Shown here: one piece after another, positions 51,113-58,830 of the stretch
Layout of the letters: every line of letters starts with the position of its first letter
Numbering within the stretch: the first letter of the stretch is position 1
Assembly: GCA_031425035.1 (NCBI GenBank)
Contig: JANPIN010000072.1
Coordinates: 1 to 64,000, forward strand
Length of the DNA stretch: 64,000 nucleotides
Reading direction: 5' to 3'
Source of the DNA: M3007 sp031425035
Lineage (GTDB): Bacteria; Bacteroidota; Bacteroidia; Chitinophagales; Saprospiraceae
The notes under the pieces: model-generated
What the model saw: only the letters and a program-made list of their open reading frames with translations
What the model was told of the DNA's origin: nothing
Databases searched by the model: none
Program-made: the position numbers and the translations under genes

Positions 51113-51790
51113 CTACATGTTCTTAAATAATCGGCCTTTATACCAGACCAGCATTAAAATTAATCCAAACAGTGCGCCGCCCAGGTGAGCAAAGTGAGCG
51201 ACTCCCTGCGCATAGCCACCGAAGCCGTAAAACAACTCCAGGGCGGCAATAAGCGGTACAAAAACCTTGGCTTTCAAGGCGATAGGGGGAAAAAGCAACC
51301 GGATTTCCGCATCGGGGAAGAGGAAGGCAAAAGCCACGTAAATACCGAAAACGGCGCCTGAAGCGCCCAGCATCGGAATATTATAGGCTATTTCCGCCAG
51401 CTCCCGGCCACTCGATATCTGCCACCACTGCGTCGCCATTTGCAAACCATACGCTCCCACGCCACAAAAAAGGTAAAAAAACAAAAACCGGCGCGGGCCC
51501 CAGATCATTTCCACCGCCGTGCCGAAAAAATACAGCGAGATCATGTTGAACAAAATATGCATGATATCGCCGTGCATGAACATGTGGGTCAACACCTGAT
51601 ACGGCTGAAAGTGCGGCGAACCCGGTACAAAAGCCGCCAGTTGGAGTCGGCCCAAATGCCCGGTACCCGTCACTACATTCCAGTTGTCGGCGCCAAAGAC
51701 CACGTAAGTCCCTATAAACATCAATACATTAATAATGATCAAATGACGGACGACGCCGCTGAAAGGTTGCTGAAAATTGAAATAAGACAT
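51113..51790 (-). CDS. Rhomboid intramembrane serine protease, 225 aa
   Basis: Core motifs are THMFMHGDIMHILFNM in loop 1/helix 2, catalytic Ser in GASGAVFGIYVA and catalytic His in VAHFAHLGGALFG. It has no C-terminal tail, unlike its neighbour. It starts 27 bp downstream of the mutL stop, and the second rhomboid starts 73 bp after its end. Two rhomboids in tandem next to mutL is a pattern known across Bacteroidota, though substrates are not known. Confidence 0.93.
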   Translation of the reverse strand: MSYFNFQQPFSGVVRHLIIINVLMFIGTYVVFGADNWNVVTGTGHLGRLQLAAFVPGSPHFQPYQVLTHMFMHGDIMHILFNMISLYFFGTAVEMIWGPRRFLFFYLFCGVGAYGLQMATQWWQISSGRELAEIAYNIPMLGASGAVFGIYVAFAFLFPDAEIRLLFPPIALKAKVFVPLIAALELFYGFGGYAQGVAHFAHLGGALFGLILMLVWYKGRLFKNM

Positions 51791-51817
51791 TCTGGATTGG
51801 CTAATGTTTATGTAGAG

Positions 51818-53710
51818 TTATCCGTCGAATTGTTTGCGTAATGTTTCCAGATCATAGGCCAGGAAACAATTTTTCCCGGAAGGACTGGCATAAGGTGTGG
51901 CGCAGGCGAACAGGCGGTCGGTCAGGTCCTGCATTTCGGCAATGGTCAGCATTTGTCCGCGCCGCAGCGCTGCAGAGCGGGCCATGGCCCTGGCCAGGCG
52001 ATCCTGCAGGCCCAGTTCCAGATCCAGATTTTCCTTGTACTGTGCCAGTAGTTTTTCCACCAGCAGTTCTTCCGACTGATTGCCGCTTAATTCGGCCGGT
52101 GTACCATGCACCACGAACGCATTCCCGCCGAATTCCGAAATGTCGAAACCCAGCCGGTTCACTTCCGGCAGAATACTGCGCAGCAGCAGGGCGTCGGCGG
52201 GCGGCAGTTCCAGGGTTTTGGGGAACAGCGCATTTTGCGTAGCCATGGGCTGGTTACCCAGCGCTTCCGCATAGCGTTCGTAGAGGATGCGTTCGCTGGC
52301 GGCCTGCTGGTCGATCAGCAGAAAGCCCGACTTAATATGACTTACAATGTATTGACCGTGAATCTGGTACGGCTCCTTAATGCCTTTGGAAAAACTGCCG
52401 GTACCCTCGTCCAGTTGCGCATTTTCCGCGCTGGCCCGCACTTCGAAATGGGGGGCGGCGCTGTCGAATTCCGGCGCCAGGAAAGCTGCATCCGGGTCGG
52501 CATTCCCGGCGGTGGAAGGGTCGCTGCCGTTGTTGGGCGCAAACATGTCCAGTCCTTCGTAGGCGCGTTGCCAGTTGCGCAGGTTATTTTGCTGGCGGCG
52601 GTCGTCCGGGTGATAGTCGCTTCCGGAACCTGCATTATCTGCGGGCCGGTTGAGCGAGGGCGTGCGCGTCGGGGTGGACTGGAAAGCGGGTTCCTGCTCG
52701 AAATCGAGGCTCGGGGTGATGTTATGGGTGCCCAGGGCGTGGCGCACCGTGACTTTCAGGTAGTTATACACCAACCTTTCGTCGTCGAATTTGATCTCCT
52801 GTTTCGTTGGATGCACGTTAATATCGATGCGGGCCGGGTCAATGTCGAGAAACAGGGTGTAGAGGGCGTAACTATCGGCGGGCAGCATTTCCTCATACGC
52901 GCTCATGACGGCGTGGTGCAGGTAGCTGCTTTTGATGAAGCGTTTGTTGACGAAAAACAGCTGTTCGCCGCGTGATTTTTTAAAGTAGTCCGGTTTGCCG
53001 ACGAATCCGGTGATGCGCAGGATGTCCGTTTTTTCTTCCACGGGCACCAGTTTTTTATTCACCTGTTCCCCGAAAATTTTCACGATGCGCTGTCGCAGGT
53101 TTCCGGGCGGCAGGTGGAATATTTCCTGGTCGTTATGGTGCAGGGAGAAAAAAATATCGGGATGCGCCATGGCCACGTGCTGGAATTCGTCCATGATGTG
53201 GCGCATTTCTACGGGATCGCTTTTCAAAAAATTACGGCGGGCCGGCACGTTGTAAAACAGGTTTTTTACGGCAATGCTCGTCCCCTGCGGCGTCTGGCAG
53301 GCTTCCTGTACCTGCACGGTAGAATCCTCGATCACGATCCGCACGCCGAGTTCATCGAGGGCGCGGCGGGTCCGCAGTTCTACCTGGGCGACGGCGGCAA
53401 TAGAAGCCAGTGCTTCTCCCCGGAAACCCATGGTGTTGATGGAAAACAGGTCCTTCGCATCGCGGATCTTGGAAGTAGCATGGCGTTCGAAACTCATGCG
53501 GGCATCCGTTTCCGACATACCGCAGCCGTTATCAATCACCTGGACCAGGGTTTTGCCTGCGTCGCGGATCAGTAGTTTAAGCTGGGTGGCGCCAGCATCG
53601 ATCGCATTTTCGAGCAACTCTTTCACAACCGAAGCGGGTCGTTGGACCACCTCTCCTGCCGCTATCTGGTTGGCCACACTTTCGGGTAATAATTGAATGA
53701 CGTCGGTCAT
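51818..53710 (-). CDS. mutL: DNA mismatch repair protein MutL, 630 aa
   Basis: GHKL ATPase: ENAIDAGATQLKLL, DNGCGMSETD, TMGFRGEALASIAAV. It has an unstructured linker at about 340-420 and a C-terminal dimerisation domain. The endonuclease motif appears as LLIDQQAASERILYE, with Gln in place of the usual His of DQHA(X2)E(X4)E. Start at MTDVIQLLPE (53710) because it aligns with other MutLs; the frame extends to 53722. It heads the mutL-rhomboid-rhomboid-EEP-LysE run. Confidence 0.95.
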   Translation of the reverse strand: MTDVIQLLPESVANQIAAGEVVQRPASVVKELLENAIDAGATQLKLLIRDAGKTLVQVIDNGCGMSETDARMSFERHATSKIRDAKDLFSINTMGFRGEALASIAAVAQVELRTRRALDELGVRIVIEDSTVQVQEACQTPQGTSIAVKNLFYNVPARRNFLKSDPVEMRHIMDEFQHVAMAHPDIFFSLHHNDQEIFHLPPGNLRQRIVKIFGEQVNKKLVPVEEKTDILRITGFVGKPDYFKKSRGEQLFFVNKRFIKSSYLHHAVMSAYEEMLPADSYALYTLFLDIDPARIDINVHPTKQEIKFDDERLVYNYLKVTVRHALGTHNITPSLDFEQEPAFQSTPTRTPSLNRPADNAGSGSDYHPDDRRQQNNLRNWQRAYEGLDMFAPNNGSDPSTAGNADPDAAFLAPEFDSAAPHFEVRASAENAQLDEGTGSFSKGIKEPYQIHGQYIVSHIKSGFLLIDQQAASERILYERYAEALGNQPMATQNALFPKTLELPPADALLLRSILPEVNRLGFDISEFGGNAFVVHGTPAELSGNQSEELLVEKLLAQYKENLDLELGLQDRLARAMARSAALRRGQMLTIAEMQDLTDRLFACATPYASPSGKNCFLAYDLETLRKQFDG

Positions 53711-53941
53711 ATCTTCAGCCAATGAGCAGGTTTTGGGTATAAATTCAAGGTGCGAAGATACAATTCCAGCGCCCCATGCCCAAATGCAAAACGGGCGGAG
53801 GGGTTAATTATTTGCGTACTCCGGAACCCGGTAAACAGGGGTATAACAATAGCGCAAGGAAAAAAAACGCTGAGCCGCCCATTTCTTCCCGGCACTTTAT
53901 ACTTTTGCGCCACTTATTCAGAATCAAACCATTCCATCAAA

Positions 53942-54070
53942 ATGGATAATATTCAAAATTCACGCGGTAAAGGGTACTGTGTCTTATACCTGTTCATGAT
54001 TTTATTCCTGTTCACCGCTTTGCTGTTGATGTTGTACAGCCGCAACAGTATTCTCGATTTTGCCAGGTAA
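53942..54070 (+). CDS. Small single-pass membrane protein, 42 aa
   Basis: A polar N-terminus (MDNIQNSRGKGY) is followed by a strong hydrophobic helix (CVLYLFMILFLFTALLLMLY) and a short polar tail. The ATG at 53942 lies about 50 bp downstream of TACTTTTG (53890-53897), a -7-like box, and the gene is followed by its own terminator-like hairpin. These suggest a real, separately transcribed gene. No family recognised. Confidence 0.5.
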   Translation: MDNIQNSRGKGYCVLYLFMILFLFTALLLMLYSRNSILDFAR

Positions 54071-54122
54071 ACGGCTCTTTTGAGCAGTTAGAGGCAGGTT
54101 TAACGGTGAAATTTCAAACGTT

Positions 54123-54160
54123 AAAACCGCAAGCATGGCGTCGCCATTGTTGCGGTTTTT
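54123..54160 (+). terminator. Terminator downstream of the small membrane gene
   Basis: AAAACCGCAAGCATGGCG pairs with CGCCATTGTTGCGGTTTT, two to three mismatches, around a 2-base loop. It is followed by a T-run (GTTTTTTG). Confidence 0.85.
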
Positions 54161-54188
54161 GTTTTTTGCTTTTGAACAAAATAGAGTC

Positions 54189-54219
54189 TTGGATTTTCAA
54201 AACCTGCGCCTTACCTTTG
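54189..54219 (+). promoter_or_regulatory. Promoter upstream of rplU
   Basis: TTG at 54189-54191, a 20-bp spacer, then TACCTTTG at 54212-54219. It is a perfect match to the phylum-type -7 box, 51 bp before the rplU start codon. Confidence 0.8.
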
Positions 54220-54270
54220 CCCGCCCTTTGCGAAAAGGGGGTATTTTTTCACTATTTTTCTACTATCTAT

Positions 54271-54582
54271 ATGTTCGCAATCGTTTCCATTGCCGGTCAA
54301 CAATTTAAAGTTGAGGAAGGTCAACAGATCTTCGTCCACCGGCTGGCAGCTCAGGAAGGGGACGCTGTCTCCTTCGATGCCGTGCATCTCATCGAGAATG
54401 ACGGTAACTTCACCATTGGCGCTCCCCTCGTGGGCGGCGCGCTTATCAAAGCTATCGTGGTGGGCCACGTGCAGGGTGATAAAGTGATCGTTTTCAAAAA
54501 GAAACGCCGTAAAGGCTACCGGAAGAAAAACGGCCACCGCCAGCAATTTACCAAAATTAAAATCGACGGTATTTCGATCTAA
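54271..54582 (+). CDS. rplU: Large ribosomal subunit protein bL21, 103 aa
   Basis: Binds 23S rRNA early in 50S assembly. It starts MFAIVSIAGQQFKVEEG (ATG at 54271). The basic C-terminal segment is VFKKKRRKGYRKKNGHRQQF, the bL21 hallmark. The full-length frame opens earlier (54106) but has no coding character there. It is followed after 72 bp by rpmA, the usual bL21-bL27 operon. Confidence 0.97.
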   Translation: MFAIVSIAGQQFKVEEGQQIFVHRLAAQEGDAVSFDAVHLIENDGNFTIGAPLVGGALIKAIVVGHVQGDKVIVFKKKRRKGYRKKNGHRQQFTKIKIDGISI

Positions 54583-54654
54583 GGTTTGGTAACAACTTCC
54601 GGCCTGCAAAAAACCACATCCACTTTACATTCACGCATTCTATATATTTGAATC

Positions 54655-55386
54655 ATGGCACACAAAAAAGGTGCAGGTAGTTCCGATAACGGCCGCGATA
54701 GCCACAGCAAACGGCTTGGCGTAAAAATGTTCGGCGGCGAGCGCGCTATCGCCGGTAATATTCTGGTTCGCCAACGCGGCACCAAATTCCACGCGGGCGA
54801 AAACGTCTACATGGGCCGCGACCATACACTGCACGCCGCTATTGAAGGCGCAGTGACTTTCAAACGTACCAAAAGCGACCGTGTTTTCGTCAGCGTTCTG
54901 CCGCACGAAACCGTCGCAGTGATCGAAAAACCGGTAGTCAAAAAAACGGCCGCTCCAGCGGAGAAGCCGGCTAAGAAAGCCGCCGCTCCCGTCGCTGAAG
55001 AAGTAGCGGTCGTCGAAGCAGCCCCAGTGATGGAGGAAGCACCGGCTACGGAACAGGCTGCCGAAATGGAAGTCGCTCCCGCCGTGGAAGAACCGAAAGT
55101 AGCGGCCGCTGTAAAAGCACCGAAACTGGACGATTTGAAAATCATCGAAGGCATTGGTCCGAAGATCGAACAACTGCTTAAAGACGGTGGTATCAACACC
55201 TGGGCCGAACTGGCTGCCGCACCCATCGATCGCCTGCGCGAAATCCTGGATGCCGCTGGTTCACGTTACCAGATCCACGACCCCAGCACCTGGCCGGCAC
55301 AATCCAAATTTGCCGTCGACGGTCAGTGGGAAGAACTCAAAGAATATCAGGAAATGCTCACGGGCGGTCGCGATGTGACCGAATAA
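54655..55386 (+). CDS. rpmA: Large ribosomal subunit protein bL27 with C-terminal helix-hairpin-helix extension, 243 aa
   Basis: Residues 1-85 are a normal bL27: MAHKKGAGSSDNGRDSHSKR, then RQRGTKFHAGENVYMGRDHT. bL27 in most bacteria is about 85 residues. Here an Ala/Pro/Glu/Val-rich linker (about 90-155, TAAPAEKPAKKAA) is followed by a folded-looking C-terminal region (158-243) with a helix-hairpin-helix start LKIIEGIGPKIEQLLKDGGI and WAELAAAPIDRLREILD, ending in VDGQWEELKEYQEML. This resembles the DUF4332/HhH domains found on some bL21 proteins. The extension has normal codon use and no frameshift. Confidence 0.95.
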   Translation: MAHKKGAGSSDNGRDSHSKRLGVKMFGGERAIAGNILVRQRGTKFHAGENVYMGRDHTLHAAIEGAVTFKRTKSDRVFVSVLPHETVAVIEKPVVKKTAAPAEKPAKKAAAPVAEEVAVVEAAPVMEEAPATEQAAEMEVAPAVEEPKVAAAVKAPKLDDLKIIEGIGPKIEQLLKDGGINTWAELAAAPIDRLREILDAAGSRYQIHDPSTWPAQSKFAVDGQWEELKEYQEMLTGGRDVTE

Positions 55387-55421
55387 TACCCACCGCTTTC
55401 CAGAAAATACAGTACTACTTT

Positions 55422-55455
55422 TGCCCCGGTTGTTTACAGCCGGGGCATTTTTTTT
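55422..55455 (+). terminator. Terminator downstream of rpmA
   Basis: TGCCCCGG pairs with CCGGGGCA around an 11-base loop, followed by 8 T residues. Confidence 0.92.
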
Positions 55456-55459
55456 GTCC

Positions 55460-55508
55460 CCCCTGTCCCCTGTCCCCTGTCCCCTGTCACCTAACTCCTA
55501 ACTCCTAA
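55460..55508. repeat. Heptanucleotide array CCCCTGT/CACCTAA/CTCCTAA, 7 units, directly before crcB
   Basis: Four CCCCTGT units, one CACCTAA and two CTCCTAA, all in exact 7-bp phase, followed by CTCC and the ATG of crcB (55513). It is the same unit family as at 47847-47910. Confidence 0.95.
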
Positions 55509-55512
55509 CTCC

Positions 55513-55872
55513 ATGCCCTTCCTCCTGGTCTTTCTCGGTGGCGGTCTCGGTAGCATGTCCCGCTATGCCCTCGTGCTGATGTTGCAACCCTGGCAGCCCC
55601 GTTTCCCCTGGGCGACCCTGCTCGCCAACGGCCTGGCCTGCTTCGCACTGGGCCTTTTCCTGGGCTGGCAGGCGACCGGCCTGTTGTCCGACCAGCGCCG
55701 GCTACTGCTGGCCACGGGTTTTTGCGGCGGATTCAGTACCTTTTCGACCTTCACCGCCGAAAGCTGGCAGCTTTTTCAGCAAGGACATCCGGTAACGGCC
55801 GCGCTTAATGTGGCCGGGAGCTTGGCGCTATGTCTGGGTTGTCTACTTTTGGGATTGAAATTAAGTGCCTAA
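55513..55872 (+). CDS. crcB: Fluoride ion channel CrcB/FluC, 119 aa
   Basis: A four-helix dual-topology fluoride exporter. Family motifs are GGGLGSMSRYAL at the N-terminus, ATLLANGLACFALG (Asn of the pore) and the polar track GFCGGFSTFSTFTAE near residue 75. No fluoride riboswitch is visible upstream; instead there is a heptad repeat array up to the start codon. Confidence 0.92.
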   Translation: MPFLLVFLGGGLGSMSRYALVLMLQPWQPRFPWATLLANGLACFALGLFLGWQATGLLSDQRRLLLATGFCGGFSTFSTFTAESWQLFQQGHPVTAALNVAGSLALCLGCLLLGLKLSA

Positions 55873-55913
55873 CCTAACCACGGCGGTATACACCGGCGTT
55901 TACCTGACCAATA

Positions 55914-56879
55914 ATGCAAGCAGAAATACTCGACCGCCTGCGCCAGCTCGAAGAGAAATACGGTGCCATGGGACAGGATATGAGGTCCTACCTGGATGGC
56001 CTGTTGTATGCGGACTACCTCACCTACTGGGACTATATCCACCTGGATACGCTGCTCAGTCTGCAAAACCCGCGTACGCCCGTTCCCGATGAGCGTATTT
56101 TCATCATGTACCACCAGATCACGGAGCTCTACTTCCGGCTGACGCTCGATGCCGTTGCGCAGTTAGCGGATAAAACCCCGTCGCTGGAGCTGTTCAAACG
56201 CCAACTGACGCGCATTAACCGCTATTTTCAGCAACTGATCAACTCCTTCGACATCATGGTCGACGGCATGGACCGGGATGAATTCCTGCGTTTCCGGATG
56301 AGTCTGCTGCCGGCTAGTGGGTTTCAAAGCGTGCAGTACCGCATGATTGAGATCGCCAGCACCGATATGCAGCAGTTGATCCACGTCAGCAAACGCGAAC
56401 TCACCGCGGATGTCAGCGACGTGAAATTGCTCTGCTCGGTCCTGTATTGGCGATCCGGCGCGACGGAACTGGCTTCCGGCAAAAAAACCTTGACGCTGCG
56501 CCAGTTTGAAGAAAAGTACTCCGAAGAACTGGTGCGTTTTGCCGAGAGTTACCAGCATGTGAATTTGCGGCGCATATATAAGAAACTAGCCCCGGAAGAG
56601 CAGCAGGATGCCGAACTGATCAATCTGCTTCGGGAACACGACATTAATGCCAACGTCCGCTGGGCCTTGTCACACTACCGGTCAGCGGTGCGTTACCTGG
56701 ATGCCAAACCCAAGGAAATAGCGGCTACCGGCGGTACAAACTGGCAGAAATACCTGCCTCCGCGGTTCCAGCGGGTGGTTTTTTACCCGGAACTCTGGAC
56801 GGCAGACGAACTGGAGGACTGGGGGAAATTCATGAGTATCGGCGCTGAAATCCACCCGATCAGACCGGAACCGGCTTAA
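55914..56879 (+). CDS. kynA: Tryptophan 2,3-dioxygenase, 321 aa
   Basis: A haem enzyme oxidising L-tryptophan to N-formylkynurenine, the first step of the kynurenine pathway. Motifs are LTYWDYIHLDTLLSLQNP, then MYHQITELYFRLTLD (haem-distal His), RMSLLPASGFQSVQYRM and near the C-terminus GGTNWQKYLPPRFQR. Length fits bacterial TDOs. It begins 41 bp after crcB and is followed by moxR in the same direction. Confidence 0.94.
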   Translation: MQAEILDRLRQLEEKYGAMGQDMRSYLDGLLYADYLTYWDYIHLDTLLSLQNPRTPVPDERIFIMYHQITELYFRLTLDAVAQLADKTPSLELFKRQLTRINRYFQQLINSFDIMVDGMDRDEFLRFRMSLLPASGFQSVQYRMIEIASTDMQQLIHVSKRELTADVSDVKLLCSVLYWRSGATELASGKKTLTLRQFEEKYSEELVRFAESYQHVNLRRIYKKLAPEEQQDAELINLLREHDINANVRWALSHYRSAVRYLDAKPKEIAATGGTNWQKYLPPRFQRVVFYPELWTADELEDWGKFMSIGAEIHPIRPEPA

Positions 56880-56888
56880 GCTGCAACT

Positions 56889-57965
56889 ATGGAAAGCACG
56901 ATCATCCGCCCGCATGCCGAGACGACCTATGCCCACGAGCTGGCCGCACTGGCTGCCCACGACGATAAGCCGAGACCCAGCAACTGGCGGCTTTCGCCCT
57001 GGGCGGTCGTGACCTATTTGCTGGGCGGACAAGCCGGTGACGTGCCCATCGAACCGAAATACTACGGTCAGCGGCGGATTATCGAAATTGCCGTGGCGAC
57101 CCTGACCACCGACCGGGCGCTGCTGCTGCTCGGCGTGCCCGGCACCGCCAAAACCTGGGTCAGCGAACACCTGGCCGCCGCTATCAGTGGTGATAGCACG
57201 CTCATGGTGCAGGGCACGGCCGGCATGAATGAGGAAGCCCTGCGTTATGGCTGGAACTACGCCCGGCTGCTGGCGGAAGGCCCCACCGAACAGGCCCTGG
57301 TGCCCAGCCCGGTACTGAACGGCATGCGCAACGGCCAGATCGTACGCGTCGAGGAACTGACCCGTATTCCCTCCGACGTGCAGGACACGCTTATCACTTT
57401 ATTATCCGAAAAAACGTTGCCCGTGCCGGAACTTGGACTGGAGGTGCAGGCGCGGCGCGGGTTCAACGTCATCGCTACCTCCAACGACCGCGACAAGGGT
57501 GTGAACGAACTATCGTCGGCCCTGCGCCGCCGTTTTAACACGGTGGTGCTGCCGCTGCCGGCTACCTTTGCCGAGGAGGTCACCATCGTGCAGAACCGGG
57601 TTGCCGCCCTCGGCGCCTCCCTGGAACTGCCGGCCGACGCAGCGCCCCTGCGGGAAATACAACGCCTGGTGCGTATTTTCCGGGAACTGCGCAGCGGAAA
57701 AACCGAAGATGGACGCGAAAAATTAAAAAGCCCCAGCGCGACCCTGAGCACAGCGGAAGCCATTTCCGTCATTCACCAGGGGCAAGCGCTGGCGGTTCAT
57801 TTCGGCAGCGGCGAACTAAATGCGCATGACCTGGCCGCCGGTCTGGTCGGAGCCATTATCAAAGATCCGGCGAACGATCAGCTCGTCTGGAATGAATACC
57901 TGGAAACCGTGGTCAAAAAACGGGAAGGCTGGCAGGATCTGTACCGCGCCTGCCGGGAAATGTAA
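56889..57965 (+). CDS. MoxR/RavA-like AAA+ ATPase, 358 aa
   Basis: AAA+ chaperone-like ATPase. The Walker A is LLLGVPGTAKTWV (residues about 78-90), Walker B VRVEELTRIP, sensor I NVIATSNDRDKG and the arginine finger in ALRRRFNTVVLP. The N-terminal 60 residues, ending in IEPKYYGQRRIIEI, form the family lid. MoxR ATPases usually partner VWA/DUF58 proteins, but its neighbours here are TDO and GGGP synthase. The DUF58/VWA cluster lies about 37 kb away. It may instead belong to the AAA plus DUF5682 plus VWA type, whose other genes are not seen here. Confidence 0.88.
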   Translation: MESTIIRPHAETTYAHELAALAAHDDKPRPSNWRLSPWAVVTYLLGGQAGDVPIEPKYYGQRRIIEIAVATLTTDRALLLLGVPGTAKTWVSEHLAAAISGDSTLMVQGTAGMNEEALRYGWNYARLLAEGPTEQALVPSPVLNGMRNGQIVRVEELTRIPSDVQDTLITLLSEKTLPVPELGLEVQARRGFNVIATSNDRDKGVNELSSALRRRFNTVVLPLPATFAEEVTIVQNRVAALGASLELPADAAPLREIQRLVRIFRELRSGKTEDGREKLKSPSATLSTAEAISVIHQGQALAVHFGSGELNAHDLAAGLVGAIIKDPANDQLVWNEYLETVVKKREGWQDLYRACREM

Positions 57966-57983
57966 ACGAACTAAAATACTGCT

Positions 57984-58763
57984 ATGCAAGCCGACAAGCA
58001 CATTTACACGGACCTGGTTGCGGCGAAGCAAATCGGCGCCAAGAAACTGGCCATTCTCTTCGACCCGGATAAACTGCGGTTGAAGAAAATGGAAGCGGCC
58101 CTCGAACTGGCCGTAGAGTGCGGCGTGGATTATTTTTTCATCGGCGGCAGCCTGGTTGTCAACGACATGCTCGACGAACTGCTCGTGAAGATCCATCGCC
58201 GCTGTTCCATTCCTTTGATCTTGTTTCCCGGCAACTCCTTTCAACTCAGTTACCGGGCCGACGCGCTCCTGTTCCTTTCCCTCATCAGCGGGCGCAACGC
58301 CGAATTACTGATCGGGCAGCACGTGATTTCTGCCCCCTTCCTCAAAATGTCGCCCCTGGAAATCATTTCCACCGGCTACATGCTCATCGACGGAGGTGTA
58401 CAAACGGCTGTGCAATACATGTCCAACACCTACCCGATTCCGGCCAATAAGGATGATATAGCCGTCTGCACCGCCATCGCCGGCGAAATGCTGGGCCTGA
58501 AACTCCTCTATCTGGACGCCGGTTCCGGCGCGCTGAATCCCGTTTCCGTCCCTATGATCGAAGCCGTCAGTGGCGCGGTGTCGGTGCCGCTCCTGGTGGG
58601 CGGCGGCATCCGTACGCCGGAAAACGTGGTCGCTAACCTGCAGGCCGGCGCCGATCTGATCGTAGTGGGCAACGCCATCGAAAAGGACCCCGGCCTCATC
58701 CGCGAAATGGCGGCTGCCGTCCAGAGCTGTCAACCGCAGTCATTGATCAGGCAGGAACCATAA
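57984..58763 (+). CDS. Geranylgeranylglyceryl phosphate synthase-like prenyltransferase (PcrB/GGGPS family), 259 aa
   Basis: A TIM-barrel enzyme linking a polyprenyl chain to glycerol-1-phosphate. Typical stretches are KKLAILFDPDKLRLKKMEAA, FFIGGSLVVND, FPGNSFQLSYRADALLFLS, STGYMLIDGG and the phosphate-binding loop VGGGIRTPENVVANLQAGAD. Homologues are known in Bacteroidota and in archaea. The product chain length cannot be told from sequence by eye. The lipid is thought to be a membrane ether lipid precursor. Confidence 0.93.
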   Translation: MQADKHIYTDLVAAKQIGAKKLAILFDPDKLRLKKMEAALELAVECGVDYFFIGGSLVVNDMLDELLVKIHRRCSIPLILFPGNSFQLSYRADALLFLSLISGRNAELLIGQHVISAPFLKMSPLEIISTGYMLIDGGVQTAVQYMSNTYPIPANKDDIAVCTAIAGEMLGLKLLYLDAGSGALNPVSVPMIEAVSGAVSVPLLVGGGIRTPENVVANLQAGADLIVVGNAIEKDPGLIREMAAAVQSCQPQSLIRQEP

Positions 58764-58830
58764 TTGGCGTTGCTGCGTTATTACTAAGCGAACACAGAAA
58801 TTGACCTTGACAAATTTGGAGACCAAGAGT

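Noticed and set aside
55387..55512. Fluoride riboswitch before crcB
   Set aside because: The region holds the rpmA terminator and a heptad array. No riboswitch core was found.
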